Source: Limnomonas spitsbergensis
Lineage: Eukaryota > Chlorophyta > Chlorophyceae > Chlamydomonadales
NCBI GenBank assembly: GCA_037349105.1
Contig: JAYJMM010000019.1
Span: 62,001-126,000, forward strand
Length of the DNA: 64,000 bases
Direction: 5' to 3'
The notes beneath the pieces were generated by a model. The model was given only the letters and a program-made list of their open reading frames with translations, was not told the origin of the DNA and did no database searches. The position numbers were made by a program, and so were the translations under genes. Shown one piece after another: positions 9,167 to 20,865 of this stretch (positions within the stretch are counted from its first letter, which is position 1; every line of letters begins with the position of its first letter).

Positions 9167-10507
9167 GGGAGCAAATGAGGCCCTAAAATGCAATGATTTT
9201 AGGGATGCCAATTTTGTGCTCTTGAGTAGCCAGGTCTTATTTCGCTTTGCGTGGGTGTTGCATTTCCCTAGGGCATGCCCACCATGTGTGTGCATGGTCC
9301 GGGTCCCACTGTTGATATTTAAGACCTGCGAGCTTTTTTTCCGGGTACAGGGCGGGTCAGATGTATCGACACGTTTTAGGGGTACTGAGGTTTGACCTGC
9401 CGTCCCAACCTGGTTCACACTAGCAGTACCAACTGCAATTTGAAGTAATCTCTATATGAAATGCCTCGATCGACCTGGTGTGTTGCTACATCGTCAAGTG
9501 CTGTAATCAGCTTGCCATACACGGTTTATTGAGGTATGTTGGGGTATCATTTGAATCCGAATGGCAGTTGGATGCCAAAAACTGCCCCGTTGGGTACCAA
9601 ACTTGCGGCGGCTGAGCCTGAAAAGTGGCCAAAACCCGGTTAAGGTAGATCCTTAAGTGGGTGTAGGTGGGCCATAGAAGGAGGCATTGCCACCTTCCCT
9701 GTGTCATTTGGCCAATCCAACATGCAGATATGGCCTTCCATGTGGCCCACATCAGGGCTGTCTTTGATGGATTGGAATTCACTCCATACATGTCTGATTG
9801 CTACGATGTCTGGTGATTCAGAGAGCCTGAGAGTAGCTCATTAAGACTGCCCACCCAATTTGTGCACCATTCCCTACTCCAGAGGCTGCAAATTTGGGAC
9901 AAAGGTGGCTTGTCGGGAAGCCATGCCCCTTGCCCCATGCAGCCCCTCAGCCATGCAAGCTCCCATATCACTGCCACAGAGTTCCAGAATGCCTTAAGTC
10001 AGGTATCCACTCTTTATTCACACATCTTGATTTTCATGTCATTTATTCCAGGCTCACCTTCTTATCTGAGCTGAGCCAGCCAGATCTGCCGAGGACTGGT
10101 TTTGCGAGAGGATGGAAAATAACAGCACTGGTGGTTTCAGAGCCACAGCCCTAGGCTTTACAGCAAGTAATACTTCAGCTATCATGGAGTCCAGCACTGC
10201 AATATAACATCCTCAAAAAATTAGAGGCAGGCCCCTCAGCATGGCCAAGTTATCTCAAAACATAAATTTATTGGAGTTGGTGATTCTGTCAAGTGGACTC
10301 CTTAAGCCCATTGTGTTTGCGTTTGATTATCTCAAGGGACAGTTGGTGCCTACCAGTATTAGTGCATTGCTAGCAATCAGGTTAGAGCACAGTCAATGTG
10401 TAACTGATATCAAGTCATGGCCTAACCTCCTTGCACTGCTGGGCCTGTCCACGTTTTTACGATACATATGACCCGCCTTGTGATGTAGCGGCGGTTGGCA
10501 AGAATTT

Positions 10508-11613
10508 TCAATATTTTGTCTTGTTGCCCTTCTTGCGCATGCATGCAACGATCCTTTTGGGCATGCTGCCCACCAGCTTAGAAAAGTACTCATTGGGTAC
10601 TGCTGCTACCTCCTTGATTGGGGATACCTTAACCTCCTTTAGAGTTATGCAGCCCTTAGCGTCCATCTTGGCCTGCATATATCCCCAAAAGTTCTTGATC
10701 GGACTCAAGTCCGGGCTGTTGGGAGGCCACTTCTGGAGGAGGCCCACGCTGCTGCCACGCTGGGAGTTCCACCTCTTCACCACAGGTATGGCTGCTCTGT
10801 GAGTAGGGTCGTTGTCCTGCTGAAGGTACCATGTAGCAATGTCGTGCTGGGTGAAGAGGCGCTGTCCCTCGGGCAGGAATGTCGCCTTCACGACCTCCTC
10901 ATACTCCTCTGTGGTGATATTCCTGGCCACCTGGCCCCTCTTGTTCTTGAAGGTGGTCTTCTGGCTGCTGGTGCCTGCCACAAAGTGAAGCTTGCTGATT
11001 CCCCACTTGCAGATGCCCGCATACACGTTGAGGACCAGGGGTGATTTGGAGAGGCTGCCTCACGCACCGCTCTCTCACCCTCACCCTCCACGCCCCAGGA
11101 CACAGGCTGCACCTTCACCCCTGGGTAGGTAAATGGAAACTTCTTCCAGTCGGTGAAGAGGACGTGGCTCCAGTCTCTTCCCTTGCTGGCTTTGCAGAAG
11201 TCCAGCCGCTTCTACAGGTCGAGTTGACCCCGAAAGCTGCTTCCTAGGCGCACCCTGCAGAACCCTCAATTTTTTCCCAATCTCCGATGCGTGCCTCTGG
11301 GCTGCTCGAATGACAGTCTTCTTCCCCACTGGCCTGGTGACCAAGCCTAATGTCCCAAGCTCATGTGCAACTGTTTTTGCACCACCATGATGGTTGCTCA
11401 GTAGCAGGTCATAGGCCCGGGACTCCGCCTCTGGGCTGAGGATCCTCTTCTTGCCGGACTTTGGCGCGACGTGGACAGCTCTTTATATCGCTGCACCCAG
11501 TGCTCCACAACCCTGTCGGACAGTCCAAGCTGCCTAGCTGTCGTGGAGATGTCGTGGTTCTCATTCCACCTCGTTATGATAGCCCAACGGAGTTCTTCAG
11601 AGGTGAGCCCCAT
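10508..11613 (-). pseudogene. Tc1/mariner-like transposase pseudogene, copy 5
   Basis: Carries the shared break and TAG, Glu-to-Lys at the third catalytic position (10694-10696), a 7-bp deletion (CCGGAAT missing after 11480) that shifts frame just after the first helix-turn-helix, and loss of one G near 11037-11041. Copies 5 and 6 share these two indels, which points to recent duplication of one from the other. Confidence 0.86.
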
Positions 11614-12953
11614 GGGAGCAAATGAGGCCCTAAATGCAATGATTTTAGGGATGCCAATTTTGTGCTCTTGAGTAGCCAGGTCTTATTTCGCTTTGCGTGG
11701 GTGTTGCATTTCCCTAGGGCATGCCCACCATGTGTGTGCATGGTCCGGGTCCCACTGTTGATATTTAAGACATGCGAGCTTTTTTTCCGGGTACATGGCG
11801 GTTTAGATGTATCGACACGTTTTAGGGGTACTGAGGTTTGACCTGCCGTCCCAACATGGTTCACACTAGCAGTACCAACTGCAATTTGAAGTAATCTCTA
11901 TATGAACTGCCTCGATCGACCTGGTGTGTTGCTACATCGTCAAGTGCTGTAATCAGCTTGCCATACACGGTTTATTGAGGTCTGTTGGGGTACCATTTGA
12001 ATCGGAATGGCAGTTGGATGCCAAAAACTGCCCCGTTGGGTACCAAACTTGCGGCGGCTGAGCCTGAAAAGTGGCCAAAACCCGGTTAAGGTAGATCCTT
12101 AAGTGGGTGTAGGTGGGCCATAGAAGGAGGCATTGCCACCTTCCCTGTGTCATTTGGCCAATCCAACATGCAGATATGGCCTTCCATGTGGCCCACATCA
12201 GGGCTGTCTTTGATGGATTGGAATTCACTCCATACATGTCTGATTGCTACGATGTCTGGTGATTCAGAGAGCCTGAGAGTAGCTCATTAAGACTGCCCAC
12301 CCAATTTGTGCACCATTCCCTACTCCAGAGGCTGCAAATTTGGGGCAAAGGTGGCGTGTCGGGAAGACATGCCCCTTGCCCCATGCAGCCCCTCAGCCAT
12401 GCAAGCTCCCATATCACTGCCACATAGTTCCAGAATGCCTTAAGTCAGGTATCCACTCTTTATTCACACATCTTGATTTTCGTGTCATTTATTCCAGGCT
12501 CACCTTCTTATCTGAGCTGAGCCAGCCAGATCTGCCGAGGACTAGTTTTGCGAGAGGATGGAAAACAACAGCACTGGTGGTTTCAGAGCCACAGCCCTAG
12601 GCTTTACAACAGGTAATACTTCAGCTATCATGGAGTCCAGCACTGCAATATAACATCCTCAAAAAATTAGAGGCAGGCCCCTCAGCATGGCCAAGTTATC
12701 TCAAAACATACATTTATTGGAGTTTGTGATTCTGTCAAGTGGACTCCTTAAGCCCATTGTGTTTGCGTTTGATTATCTCAAGGGACAGTTGGTGCCTACC
12801 AGTATTAGTGCATTGCTAGCAATCAGGTTAGAGCACAGTCAATGTGTAACTGATATCAAGTCATGACCTAACCTCCTTGCACTGCTGGGCCTGTCCACGT
12901 TTTTACGATACATATGACCCGCCTTGTGATGTAGCGGCGGTTGGCAAGAATTT

Positions 12954-14059
12954 TCAATATTTTGTCTTGTTGCCCTTCTTGCGCATGCATGCAACGATCC
13001 TTTTGGGCATGCTGCCCACCAGCTTAGAAAAGTACTCATTGGGTACTGCTGCTACCTCCTTGATTGGGGATACCTTAACCTCCTTTAGAGTTATGCAGCC
13101 CTTAGCGTCCATCTTGGCCTGCATATATCCCCAAAAGTTCTCGATCGGACTCAAGTCCGGGCTGTTGGGAGGCCACTTCTGGAGGAGGCCCACGCTGCTG
13201 CCACGCTGGGAGTTCCACCTCTTCACCACAGGTATGGCTGCTTTGTGAGTAGGGTCGTTGTCCTGCTGAAGGTACCATGTAGCAATGTCGTGCTGGGTGA
13301 AGAGGCGCTGTCCCTCATGCATGAATGTCGCCTTCACGACCTCCTCATACTCCTCTGTGGTGATATTCCTGGCCACCTGGCCCCTCTTGTTCTTGAAGGT
13401 GGTCTTCTGGCTGCTGGTGCCTGCAACAAAGTGAAGCTTGCTGATTCCCCACTTGCAGATGCCCGCATACACGTTGAGGACCAGGGGTGATTTGGAGAGG
13501 CTGCCTCACGCACCGCTCTCTCACCCTCACCCTCCACGCCCCAGGACACAGGCTGCACCTTCACCCCTGGGTAGGTAAATGGAAACTTCTTCCAGTCGGT
13601 GAAGAGGACGTGGCTCCAGTCTCTTCCCTTGCTGGCTTTGCAGAAGTCCAGCCGCTTCTACAGGTCGAGTTGACCCCGAAAGCTGCTTCCTAGGCGCACC
13701 CTGCAGAACCCTCAATTTTTTCCCAATCTCCGATGCGTGCCTCTGGGCTGCTCGAATGACAGTCTTCTTCCCCACTGGCCTGGTGACCAAGCCTAATGTC
13801 CCAAGCTCATGTGCAACTGTTTTTGCACCACCATGATGGTTGCTCAGTAGCAGGTCATAGGCCCGGGACTCCGCCTCTGGGCTGAGGATCCTCTTCTTGC
13901 CGGACTTTGGCGCGACGTGGACAGCTCTTTATATCGCTGCACCCAGTGCTCCACAACCCTGTCGGACAGTCCAAGCTGCCTAGCTGTCGTGGAGATGTCG
14001 TGGTTCTCATTCCACCTCGTTATGATAGCCCAACGGAGTTCTTCAGAGGTGAGCCCCAT
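12954..14059 (-). pseudogene. Tc1/mariner-like transposase pseudogene, copy 6
   Basis: Has the same 7-bp deletion (after 13926) and G-run loss (near 13483-13488) as copy 5, together with the shared frame break and TAG. It keeps Glu at the third catalytic position, unlike copy 5, so these otherwise near-identical neighbours differ at one key codon. Confidence 0.86.
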
Positions 14060-15483
14060 GGGAGCAAATGAGGCCCTAAAATGCAATGATTTTAGGGATG
14101 CCAATTTTGTGCTCTTGAGTAGCCAGGTCTTATTTCGCTTTGCGTGGGTGTTGCATTTCCCTAGGGCATGCCCACCATGTGTGTGCATGGTCCGGGTCCC
14201 ACTGTTGATATTTAAGACATGCGAGCTTTTTTTCCGGGTACATGGCGGTTTAGATGTATCGACACGTTTTAGGGGTACTGAGGTTTGACCTGCCGTCCCA
14301 ACATGGTTCACACTAGCAGTACCAACTGCAATTTGAAGTAATCTCTATATGAACTGCCTCGATCGACCTGGTGTGTTGCTACATCGTCAAGTGCTGTAAT
14401 CAGCTTGCCATACACGGTTTATTGAGGTCTGTTGGGGTATCATTTGAATCCGAATGGCAGTTGGATGCCAAAAACTGCCCCGTTGGGTACCAAACTTGCG
14501 GCGGCTGAGCCTGAAAAGTGGCCAAAACCCGGTTAAGGTAGATCCTTAAGTGGGTGTAGGTGGGCCATAGAAGGAGGCATTGCCACCTTCCCTGTGTCAT
14601 TTGGCCAATCCAACATGCAGATATGGCCTTCCATGTGGCCCACATCAGGGCTGTCTTTGATGGATTGGAATTCACTCCATACATGTCTGATTGCTATGAT
14701 GTCTGGTGATTCAGAGAGCCTGAGAGTAGCTCATTAAGACTGCTCACCCAATTTTTGCACCATTCCCCACTCCAGAGGCTGCAAATTTGGGGCAAAGGTG
14801 GCTTGTCAGGAAGCCATGCCCCTTGCCCCATGCAGCCCCTCAGCCATGCAAGCTCCCATATCACTGCCACAGAGTTCCAGAATGCCTTAAGTCAGGTATC
14901 CACTCTTTATTCACACATCTTGATTTTCATGTCATTTATTCCAGGCTCACCTTCTTATCTGTGCTGAGCCATCCAGCTTTGCCGAGGACTGGTTTTGCGA
15001 GAGGATGGAAAACAACAGCACTGGTGGTTTCAGAGCCACAGCCCTAGGCTTTACAGCAGGTAATACTTCAGCTATCATGGAGTCCAGCACTGCAATATAA
15101 CATCCTCAAAAAATTAGAGGCGGGCCCCTCAGCATGGCCAAGTTATCTCAAAACATAAATTTATTGGAGTTGGTGATTCTGTCAAGTGGACTCCTTAAGC
15201 CCATTGTGTTTGCGTTTGATTATCTCAAGGGACAGTTGGTGCCTACCATTATTAGTGCATTGCTAGCAATCAGGTTAGAGCACAGTCAATGTGTAACTGA
15301 TATCAAGTCATGACCTAACCTCCTTGCACTGCTGGGCCTGTCCACGTTTTTACGATACATATGACCCGCCCTGTGATGTAGCGGCGGTTGGCAAGAATTT
15401 TCAATATTTTGTCTTGTTGCCCTTCTTGCGCATGCATGCAACGATCCTTTTGGGCATGCTGCCCACCAGCTTAGAAAAGTACT

Positions 15484-15487
15484 CATT
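15484..15487. repeat. CATT at the left junction of the LINE-like insertion
   Basis: CATT here and at 17387-17390 bracket the insertion; uninterrupted units contain it once. Four bases is short for LINE target-primed insertion, and at the right side it overlaps the AACTTCACA tail repeat, so chance microhomology cannot be excluded. Confidence 0.5.
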
Positions 15488-15502
15488 AAATACACACGCC
15501 TC

Positions 15503-15537
15503 ATAACAATATAACCTAACGATATAACAATATAACC
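15503..15537 (+). repeat. Direct repeat in the LINE-like leader
   Basis: ATAACAATATAACC occurs at 15503-15516 and again at 15524-15537 (period 21 bp), directly before ORF1. Short tandem repeats in a LINE 5' leader can carry promoter activity, but here only the repeat itself is seen. Confidence 0.6.
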
Positions 15538-15550
15538 ACAGTTTAACTCA

Positions 15551-16750
15551 ATGCCCAATCATTTATCGCACGAATTTGACGACTTCAGCCCGCAACAGAA
15601 ATTTAAAGTTCCCACGGGCAGCAGCGCAGGCACTGGCAGGAGATCAAGACGGAAGGAACAGCAGCAGCATTTGCGATTTGATGATCATGGCGAGGTATGT
15701 CATCAAGGAGACGAGCCCTATGTGGCGGCGATGGATGTGGATCTACATGACGAGGGAGGAACTCAGCGTTGGAAGGGCCAACATCTAGTCCTCGACCAGA
15801 GATTGGTTGCGCTGGAGGAGCTAGTCGGGCATCTGCGAGGGACAAACGAGCTGCTAGGACAGAGGATCAAGTGGCTGGAGGGGCAGAATGTGGCGGTGCG
15901 TCCCATGGTGGAGCTATTCTCCCAGAAAAACGACGAGTTGATGCTTCAGATGCACGCAGCAAAATGCTTTGAATTAAAAAAGGAGTTCGTGGAGCTCGAG
16001 AAGAAGGTTTCTACGTGGGTGAAGGAAGTCGTTGAGCCATCTTTCCTGATCATTCGTGATGATGTAGCGGGACTGAAGGCTAGCATGAGCGTGCTGAACG
16101 GCAGGGATGTCGTGATAGCTGCGATGCAGAAGGAGCATGTCAATGTGAAGGCAGTTTTGAAGAAGATGGTGTCAGAAGCAACATTGGCAGCAGCAACAGC
16201 AGGAACAACACTGATGGTAGAAACCGAACGATCTAACGGCAGCAGCGTCAACAACAACAACAACACAGAGCGTCAGGCAGCAGCCCCGGCGGTTGCAACA
16301 TCGTGCGGCGGTGGCACCAGCATGGGTGCCAACGGCATTGCTCCGCTAGCCATGCATGACAGCAGGGATTCCAGCTTCGTGATATCTGGCCTGCCAGAGG
16401 GTGGTCTGGGGGAAGACTGTGCGGCTCTGGTGTGTGAGACAGTGTGCAAGCTCATGGGTATCACTATCAATGTCAACAGCGCCTTTCGGATGGGCAAGCC
16501 GGATCCCAACAACAAGTTCATGCGGAAGATCAAGTTCCGCGTGGGCAATCGCAGCGAGGCCGAGAGCATAGTGTATGGGAGGATTCAGTTGGCAGGCAAG
16601 GGTGTCACCATATGGGATGATATGTCCCCTGCAGAGTTGTCGGCACGGCATGAGCTCTGGCCCAAGTTCCAGTTTGCCAAGGAGATGAAGTTGAGGGTGT
16701 TTTTCACGCGTGCTCAGCTCTTTGTCGATGGGGTGGAGGTGGCCGCATGA
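15551..16750 (+). CDS. LINE-type ORF1 protein (putative RNA-binding chaperone)
   Basis: This open frame encodes 399 residues and is the only long gene in the window that is intact and convincing. An acidic N-terminus with a basic patch (RRSRRK, about 30-35) is followed by a leucine-rich coiled-coil region at about 80-115 and a further helical region to about 210. A low-complexity linker (poly-Asn at 235-239, Ala/Gly-rich) leads to an RRM-like domain at about 273-345, with SSFVISGLPEG as first strand and KIKFRVGNRSEAESIV as third strand and helix. A C-terminal domain at 346-399 has IWDDMSP and ends FVDGVEV. This coiled-coil/RRM/C-terminal order is that of L1-type ORF1 proteins, which trimerise and bind the element's own RNA in the cytoplasm. 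The ATG at 15551 is the first in frame after the A/T-rich leader. No cysteine-knuckle zinc finger is seen. Being intact, it may be a young insertion, but no ORF2 follows. Confidence 0.75.
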   Translation: MPNHLSHEFDDFSPQQKFKVPTGSSAGTGRRSRRKEQQQHLRFDDHGEVCHQGDEPYVAAMDVDLHDEGGTQRWKGQHLVLDQRLVALEELVGHLRGTNELLGQRIKWLEGQNVAVRPMVELFSQKNDELMLQMHAAKCFELKKEFVELEKKVSTWVKEVVEPSFLIIRDDVAGLKASMSVLNGRDVVIAAMQKEHVNVKAVLKKMVSEATLAAATAGTTLMVETERSNGSSVNNNNNTERQAAAPAVATSCGGGTSMGANGIAPLAMHDSRDSSFVISGLPEGGLGEDCAALVCETVCKLMGITINVNSAFRMGKPDPNNKFMRKIKFRVGNRSEAESIVYGRIQLAGKGVTIWDDMSPAELSARHELWPKFQFAKEMKLRVFFTRAQLFVDGVEVAA

Positions 16751-17386
16751 GTTTTTGCTTTCATTTGTCAGGCTAAGGGGGAGTCTTGACTTGGGATGAC
16801 TATCACCTTGATTATCACAATTCCTATCTCTGGTCCATGTGTCTGTATCATCGTTTCTGAATCACTAATTTAACATTGAAATGGCTCACTTACAGAAGTT
16901 TCACACACTCATCTCAATAATTTATACACACAGGTCACACTTTTTAAACATTTAACTCACTTAAGTTATGTGTCACACAGTTTCATACATATTTCACACA
17001 TTTTAAAACACTTAAACACACTGAAGTTTCGCTTACACATCACACAGTTTTTACACAGACTCATAAAATTTCACTAAAACTTTCTTGTTTCCTTCTCAAT
17101 TAGAATCTAACGCTGTCCCTTACGACACTCACCTGTCTTTCCTAGGAGGCGTCCAACCGAACTCTTTTGCACCCACGTCATGTTTTATGGCTGGGGCTAA
17201 TCTGCTGCACCATGGGGTTCATTCCCACGCTACTGCTCGGTGGTTGAGTGTTGGTTGCTTGCCCAGGGGGGTCATTGGTTTTCGCTCGCTGTCCTAGCAT
17301 ATCTAGTGCATGTACCGGTTTACGGGCACAAGTCCCATGCATCAAATGTGATGCCCCGTTGGACTGTAAAAACTTCACAAACTTCA
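16751..17386 (+). other. Non-coding 3' region of the inserted fragment
   Basis: After the ORF1 stop, 16751-17090 is A/T-rich with many CACAC and TTTCACA motifs. From about 17091 base composition becomes balanced, and open frames of about 70 codons appear on the plus strand (17085-17297) and on the minus strand, continuous with the transposase. None resembles a known protein; in particular no endonuclease or reverse transcriptase motif is seen. The last part may be a different sequence joined to the LINE fragment. The end is a tandem pair of AACTTCACA (17371-17379, 17380-17388). Confidence 0.5.
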
Positions 17387-17390
17387 CATT
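17387..17390. repeat. CATT at the right junction of the LINE-like insertion
   Basis: This is the partner of 15484-15487. The array resumes with GGGTACTGCTGC at 17391, in register with the other units: removing 1,903 bp leaves a unit of 2,448 bp, as expected with its 7-bp deletion. Confidence 0.5.
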
Positions 17391-19751
17391 GGGTACTGCT
17401 GCTACCTCCTTGATTAGGGATACCTTAACCTCCTGGAGAGTTCTGCAGCCCTTAGCGTCCATCTTGGCCTGCATATATCCCCAAAAGTTCTCGATCGGAC
17501 TCAAGTCCGGGCTGTTGGGAGGCCACTTCTGGAGGAGGCCCACGCTGCTGCCACGCTGGGAGTTCCACCTCTTCACCACATGTATGGCTGCTTTGTGAGT
17601 AGGGTCGTTGTCCTGCTGAAGGTACCATGTAGCAATGTCGTGCTGGGTGAAGAGGCGCTGTCCCTCAGGCAGGAATGTCGCCTTCACGACCTCCTCATAC
17701 TCCTCTGTGGTGATATTCCTGGCCACCTGGCCCCTCTTGTTCTTGAAGGTGGTCTTCTGGCTGCTGGTGCCTGCCACAAAGTGAAGCTTGCTGATTCCCC
17801 ACTTGCAGATGCCCGCATACACGTTGAGGACCAGGGGGTGATTTGGATAGGCTGCCTCACGCACCGCTCTCTCACCCTCACCCTCCACGCCCCAGGACAC
17901 AGGCTGCACCTTCACCCCTGGGTAGGTAAATGGAAACTTCTTCCAGTCGGTGAAGAGGACGTGGCTCCAGTCCCTTCCCTTGCTGGCTTTGCAGAAGTCC
18001 AGCCGCTTCTACAGGTCGAGTTGACCCCGAAAGCTGCTTCCTAGGCGCACCCTGCAGAACCCTCAATTTTTTCCCAATGTCCGATGCGTGCCTCTGGGCT
18101 GCTCGAATGACAGTCTTCTTCCCCACTGGCCTGGTGACCAAGCCTAATTTCCCAAGCTCATGTGCAACTGTTTTTGCACCACCATGATGGTTGCTCAGCA
18201 GCAGGTCATAGGCCCGGGACTCCGCCTCTGGGCTGAGGATCCTCTTCTTGCCGGACTTTGGCGCGACGTGGACAGCTCTTTATATCGCTGCACCCAGTGC
18301 TCCACAACCCTGTCGGACAGTCCAAGCTGCCTAGCTGTCGTGGAGATGTCGTGGTTCTCATTCCACCTCGTTATGATAGCCCAACGGAGTTCTTCAGAGG
18401 TGAGCCCCATGGGAGCAAATGAGGCCCTAAAATGCAATGATTTTAGGGATGCCAATTTTGTGCTCTTGAGTAGCCAGGTCTTATTTCGCTTTGCGTGGGT
18501 GTTGCATTTCCCTAGGGCATGCCCACCATGTGTGTGCATGGTCCGGGTCCCACTGTTGATATTTAAGACCTGCGAGCTTTTTTTCCGGGTACAGGGCGGG
18601 TCAGATGTATCGACACGTTTTAGGGGTACTGAGGTTTGACCTGCCGTCCCAACTTGGTTCACACTAGCAGTACCAACTGCAATTTGAAGTAATCTCTATA
18701 TGAACTGCCTCGATCGACCTGGTGTGTTGCTACATCGTCAAGTGCTGTAATCAGCTTGCCATACACGGTTTATTGAGGTCTGTTGGGGTATCATTTGAAT
18801 CCGAATGGCAGTTGGATGCCAAAAACTGCCCCGTTGGGTACCAAACTTGCGGCGGCTGAGCCTGAAAAGTGGCCAAAACCCGGTTAAGGTAGATCCTTAA
18901 GTGGGTGTAGGTGGGCCATAGAAGGAGGCATTGCCACCTTCCCTGTGTCATTTGGCCAATCCAACATGCAGATATGGCCTTCCATGTGGCCCACATCAGG
19001 GCTGTCTTTGATGGATTGGAATTCACTCCATACATGTCTGATTGCTACGATGTCTGGTGATTCAGAGAGCCTGAGAGTAGCTCATTAAGACTGCCCACCC
19101 AATTTGTGCACCATTCCCTACTCCAGAGGCTGCAAATTTGGGGCAAAGGTGGCTTGTCGGGAAGCCATGCCCCTTGCCCCATGCAGCCCCTCAGCCATGC
19201 AAGCTCCCATATCACTGCCACAGAGTTCCAGAATGCCTTAAGTCAGGTATCCACTCTTTATTCACACATCTTGATTTTCATGTCATTTATTCCAGGCTCA
19301 CCTTCTTATCTGAGCTGAGCCAGCCAGATATGCCGAGGACTGGTTTTGCGAGAGGATGGAAAACAACAACACTGGTGGTTTCAGAGCCACAGCCCTAGGC
19401 TTTACAGCAGGTAATACTTCAGCTATCATGGAGTCCAGCACTGCAATATAACATCCTCAAAAAATTAGAAGCAGGCCCCTCAGCATGGCCAAGTTATCTC
19501 AAAACATAAATTTATTGGAGTTGGTGATTCTGTCAAGTGGACTCCTTAAGCCCATTGTGTTTGCGTTTGATTATCTCAAGGGACAGTTGGTGCCTACCAG
19601 TATTATTGCATTGCTAGCAATCAGGTTAGAGCACAGTCAATGTGTAACTGATATCAAGTCATGACCTAACCTCCTTGCACTGCTGGGCTTGTCCACGTTT
19701 TTACGATACATATGACCCGCCATGTGATGTAGCGGCGGTTGGCAATAATTT

Positions 19752-20865
19752 TCAATATTTTGTCTTGTTGCCCTTCTTGCGCATGCACGCAACGATCCTT
19801 TTGGGCATGCTGCCCACCAGCTTAGAAAAGTACTCATTGGGTACTGCTGCTACCTCCTTGATTAGGGATACCTTAACCTCATGGAGAGTTCTGCAACCCT
19901 TAGCGTCTATCTTGGCCTGCATATATCCCCAAAAGTTCTTGATCGGACTCAAGTCCGGGCTGTTGGGAGGCCACTTCTGGAGGAGGCCCACGCTGCTGCC
20001 ACGCTGGGAGTTCCACCTCTTCACCACAGGTATGGCTGCTTTGTGAGTAGGGTCGTTGTCATGCTGAAGGTACCATGTAGCAATGTCGTGCTGGGTGAAG
20101 AGGCGCTGTCCCTCAGGCAGGAATGTCGCCTTCACGACCTCCTCATACTCCTATGTGGTGATATTCCTGGCCACCTGGCCCCTCTTGTTCTTGAAGGTGG
20201 TCTTCTGGCTGCTGGTGCCTGCCACAAAGTGAAGCTTGCTGATTCCCCACTTGCAGATGCCCGCATACACATTGAGGACCAGGGGGTGATTTGGAGAGGC
20301 TGCCTCACGCACCGCTCTCTCACCCTCACCCTCCACGCCCCAGGACACAGGCTGCACCTTCACCCCTGGGTAGGTAAATGGAAACTTCTTCCAGTCGGTG
20401 AAGAGGACGTGGCTCCAGTCCCTTCCCTTGCTGGCTTTGCAGAAGTCCAGCCGCTTCTACAGGTCGAGTTGACCCCGAAAGGTGCTTCCTAGGCGCACCC
20501 TGCAAAACCCTCAATTTTTTCCCAATCTCCGATGCGTGCCTCTGGGCTGCTCGAATGACAGTCTTCTTCCCCACTGGCCTGGTGACCAAGCCTAATTTCC
20601 CAAGCTCATGTGCAACTGTTTTTGCACCACCATGATGGTTGCTCAGCAGCAGGTCATAGGCCCGGGACTCCGCCTCTGGGCTGAGGATCCTCTTCTTGCC
20701 GGACTTTGGCGCGACGTGGACAGCTCCGGAATCTTTATATCGCTGCACCCAGTGCTCCACAACCCTGTCGGACAGTCCAAGCTGCCTAGCTGTCGTGGAG
20801 ATGTCGTGGTTCTCATTCCACCTCGTTACGATAGCCCAACGGAGTTCTTCAGAGGTGAGCCCCAT
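19752..20865 (-). pseudogene. Tc1/mariner-like transposase pseudogene, copy 8
   Basis: Combines Glu-to-Lys at the third catalytic position (19938-19940) with GAG-to-TAG at 20151-20153, besides the shared break and TAG. These two markers otherwise occur in different groups of copies, so this copy looks recombinant. Confidence 0.86.

Larger units (their letters stand above)
15488..17386 (+). mobile_element. LINE-like retrotransposon fragment inserted in copy 7
   Basis: The array is interrupted between GTACTCATT (ending 15487) and GGGTACTGC (starting 17391). CATT occurs at both junctions (15484-15487 and 17387-17390), so it is a 4-bp target duplication or microhomology. The insert has a 63-bp A/T-rich leader, a 399-codon ORF1, an A/T-rich 3' region and a tail with a 9-bp tandem repeat. 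No reverse transcriptase or endonuclease is present, so it is either non-autonomous or truncated at the 3' side, which is odd because LINE copies normally lose their 5' end. No terminal inverted repeats or long terminal repeats are visible. Identification rests on the ORF1 protein. Confidence 0.7.
15401..18410 (-). pseudogene. Tc1/mariner-like transposase pseudogene, copy 7, split by a LINE-like insertion
   Basis: The coding region is in two parts, 17391-18410 and 15401-15487, separated by about 1.9 kb of inserted DNA. The last residues of the protein lie in the left part. Read from the right part, the minus-strand frame runs on into the insertion for about 70 codons and stops at 17178. Other lesions: the 7-bp deletion shared with copies 5 and 6 (after 18276), the shared frame break and the TAG. 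The third catalytic Glu is kept. Confidence 0.88.

Noticed and set aside
17127..17135. Good 5' splice-site match (CAG/GTGAGT) on the minus strand inside the LINE-like insertion
   Set aside because: It lies downstream of the stop at 17178 of the only open frame reaching it, and no matching acceptor or exon was found.
15488..17386. Insertion as an LTR retrotransposon or DNA transposon
   Set aside because: No long terminal repeats, no inverted ends and no transposase or integrase. The only protein is LINE ORF1-like.
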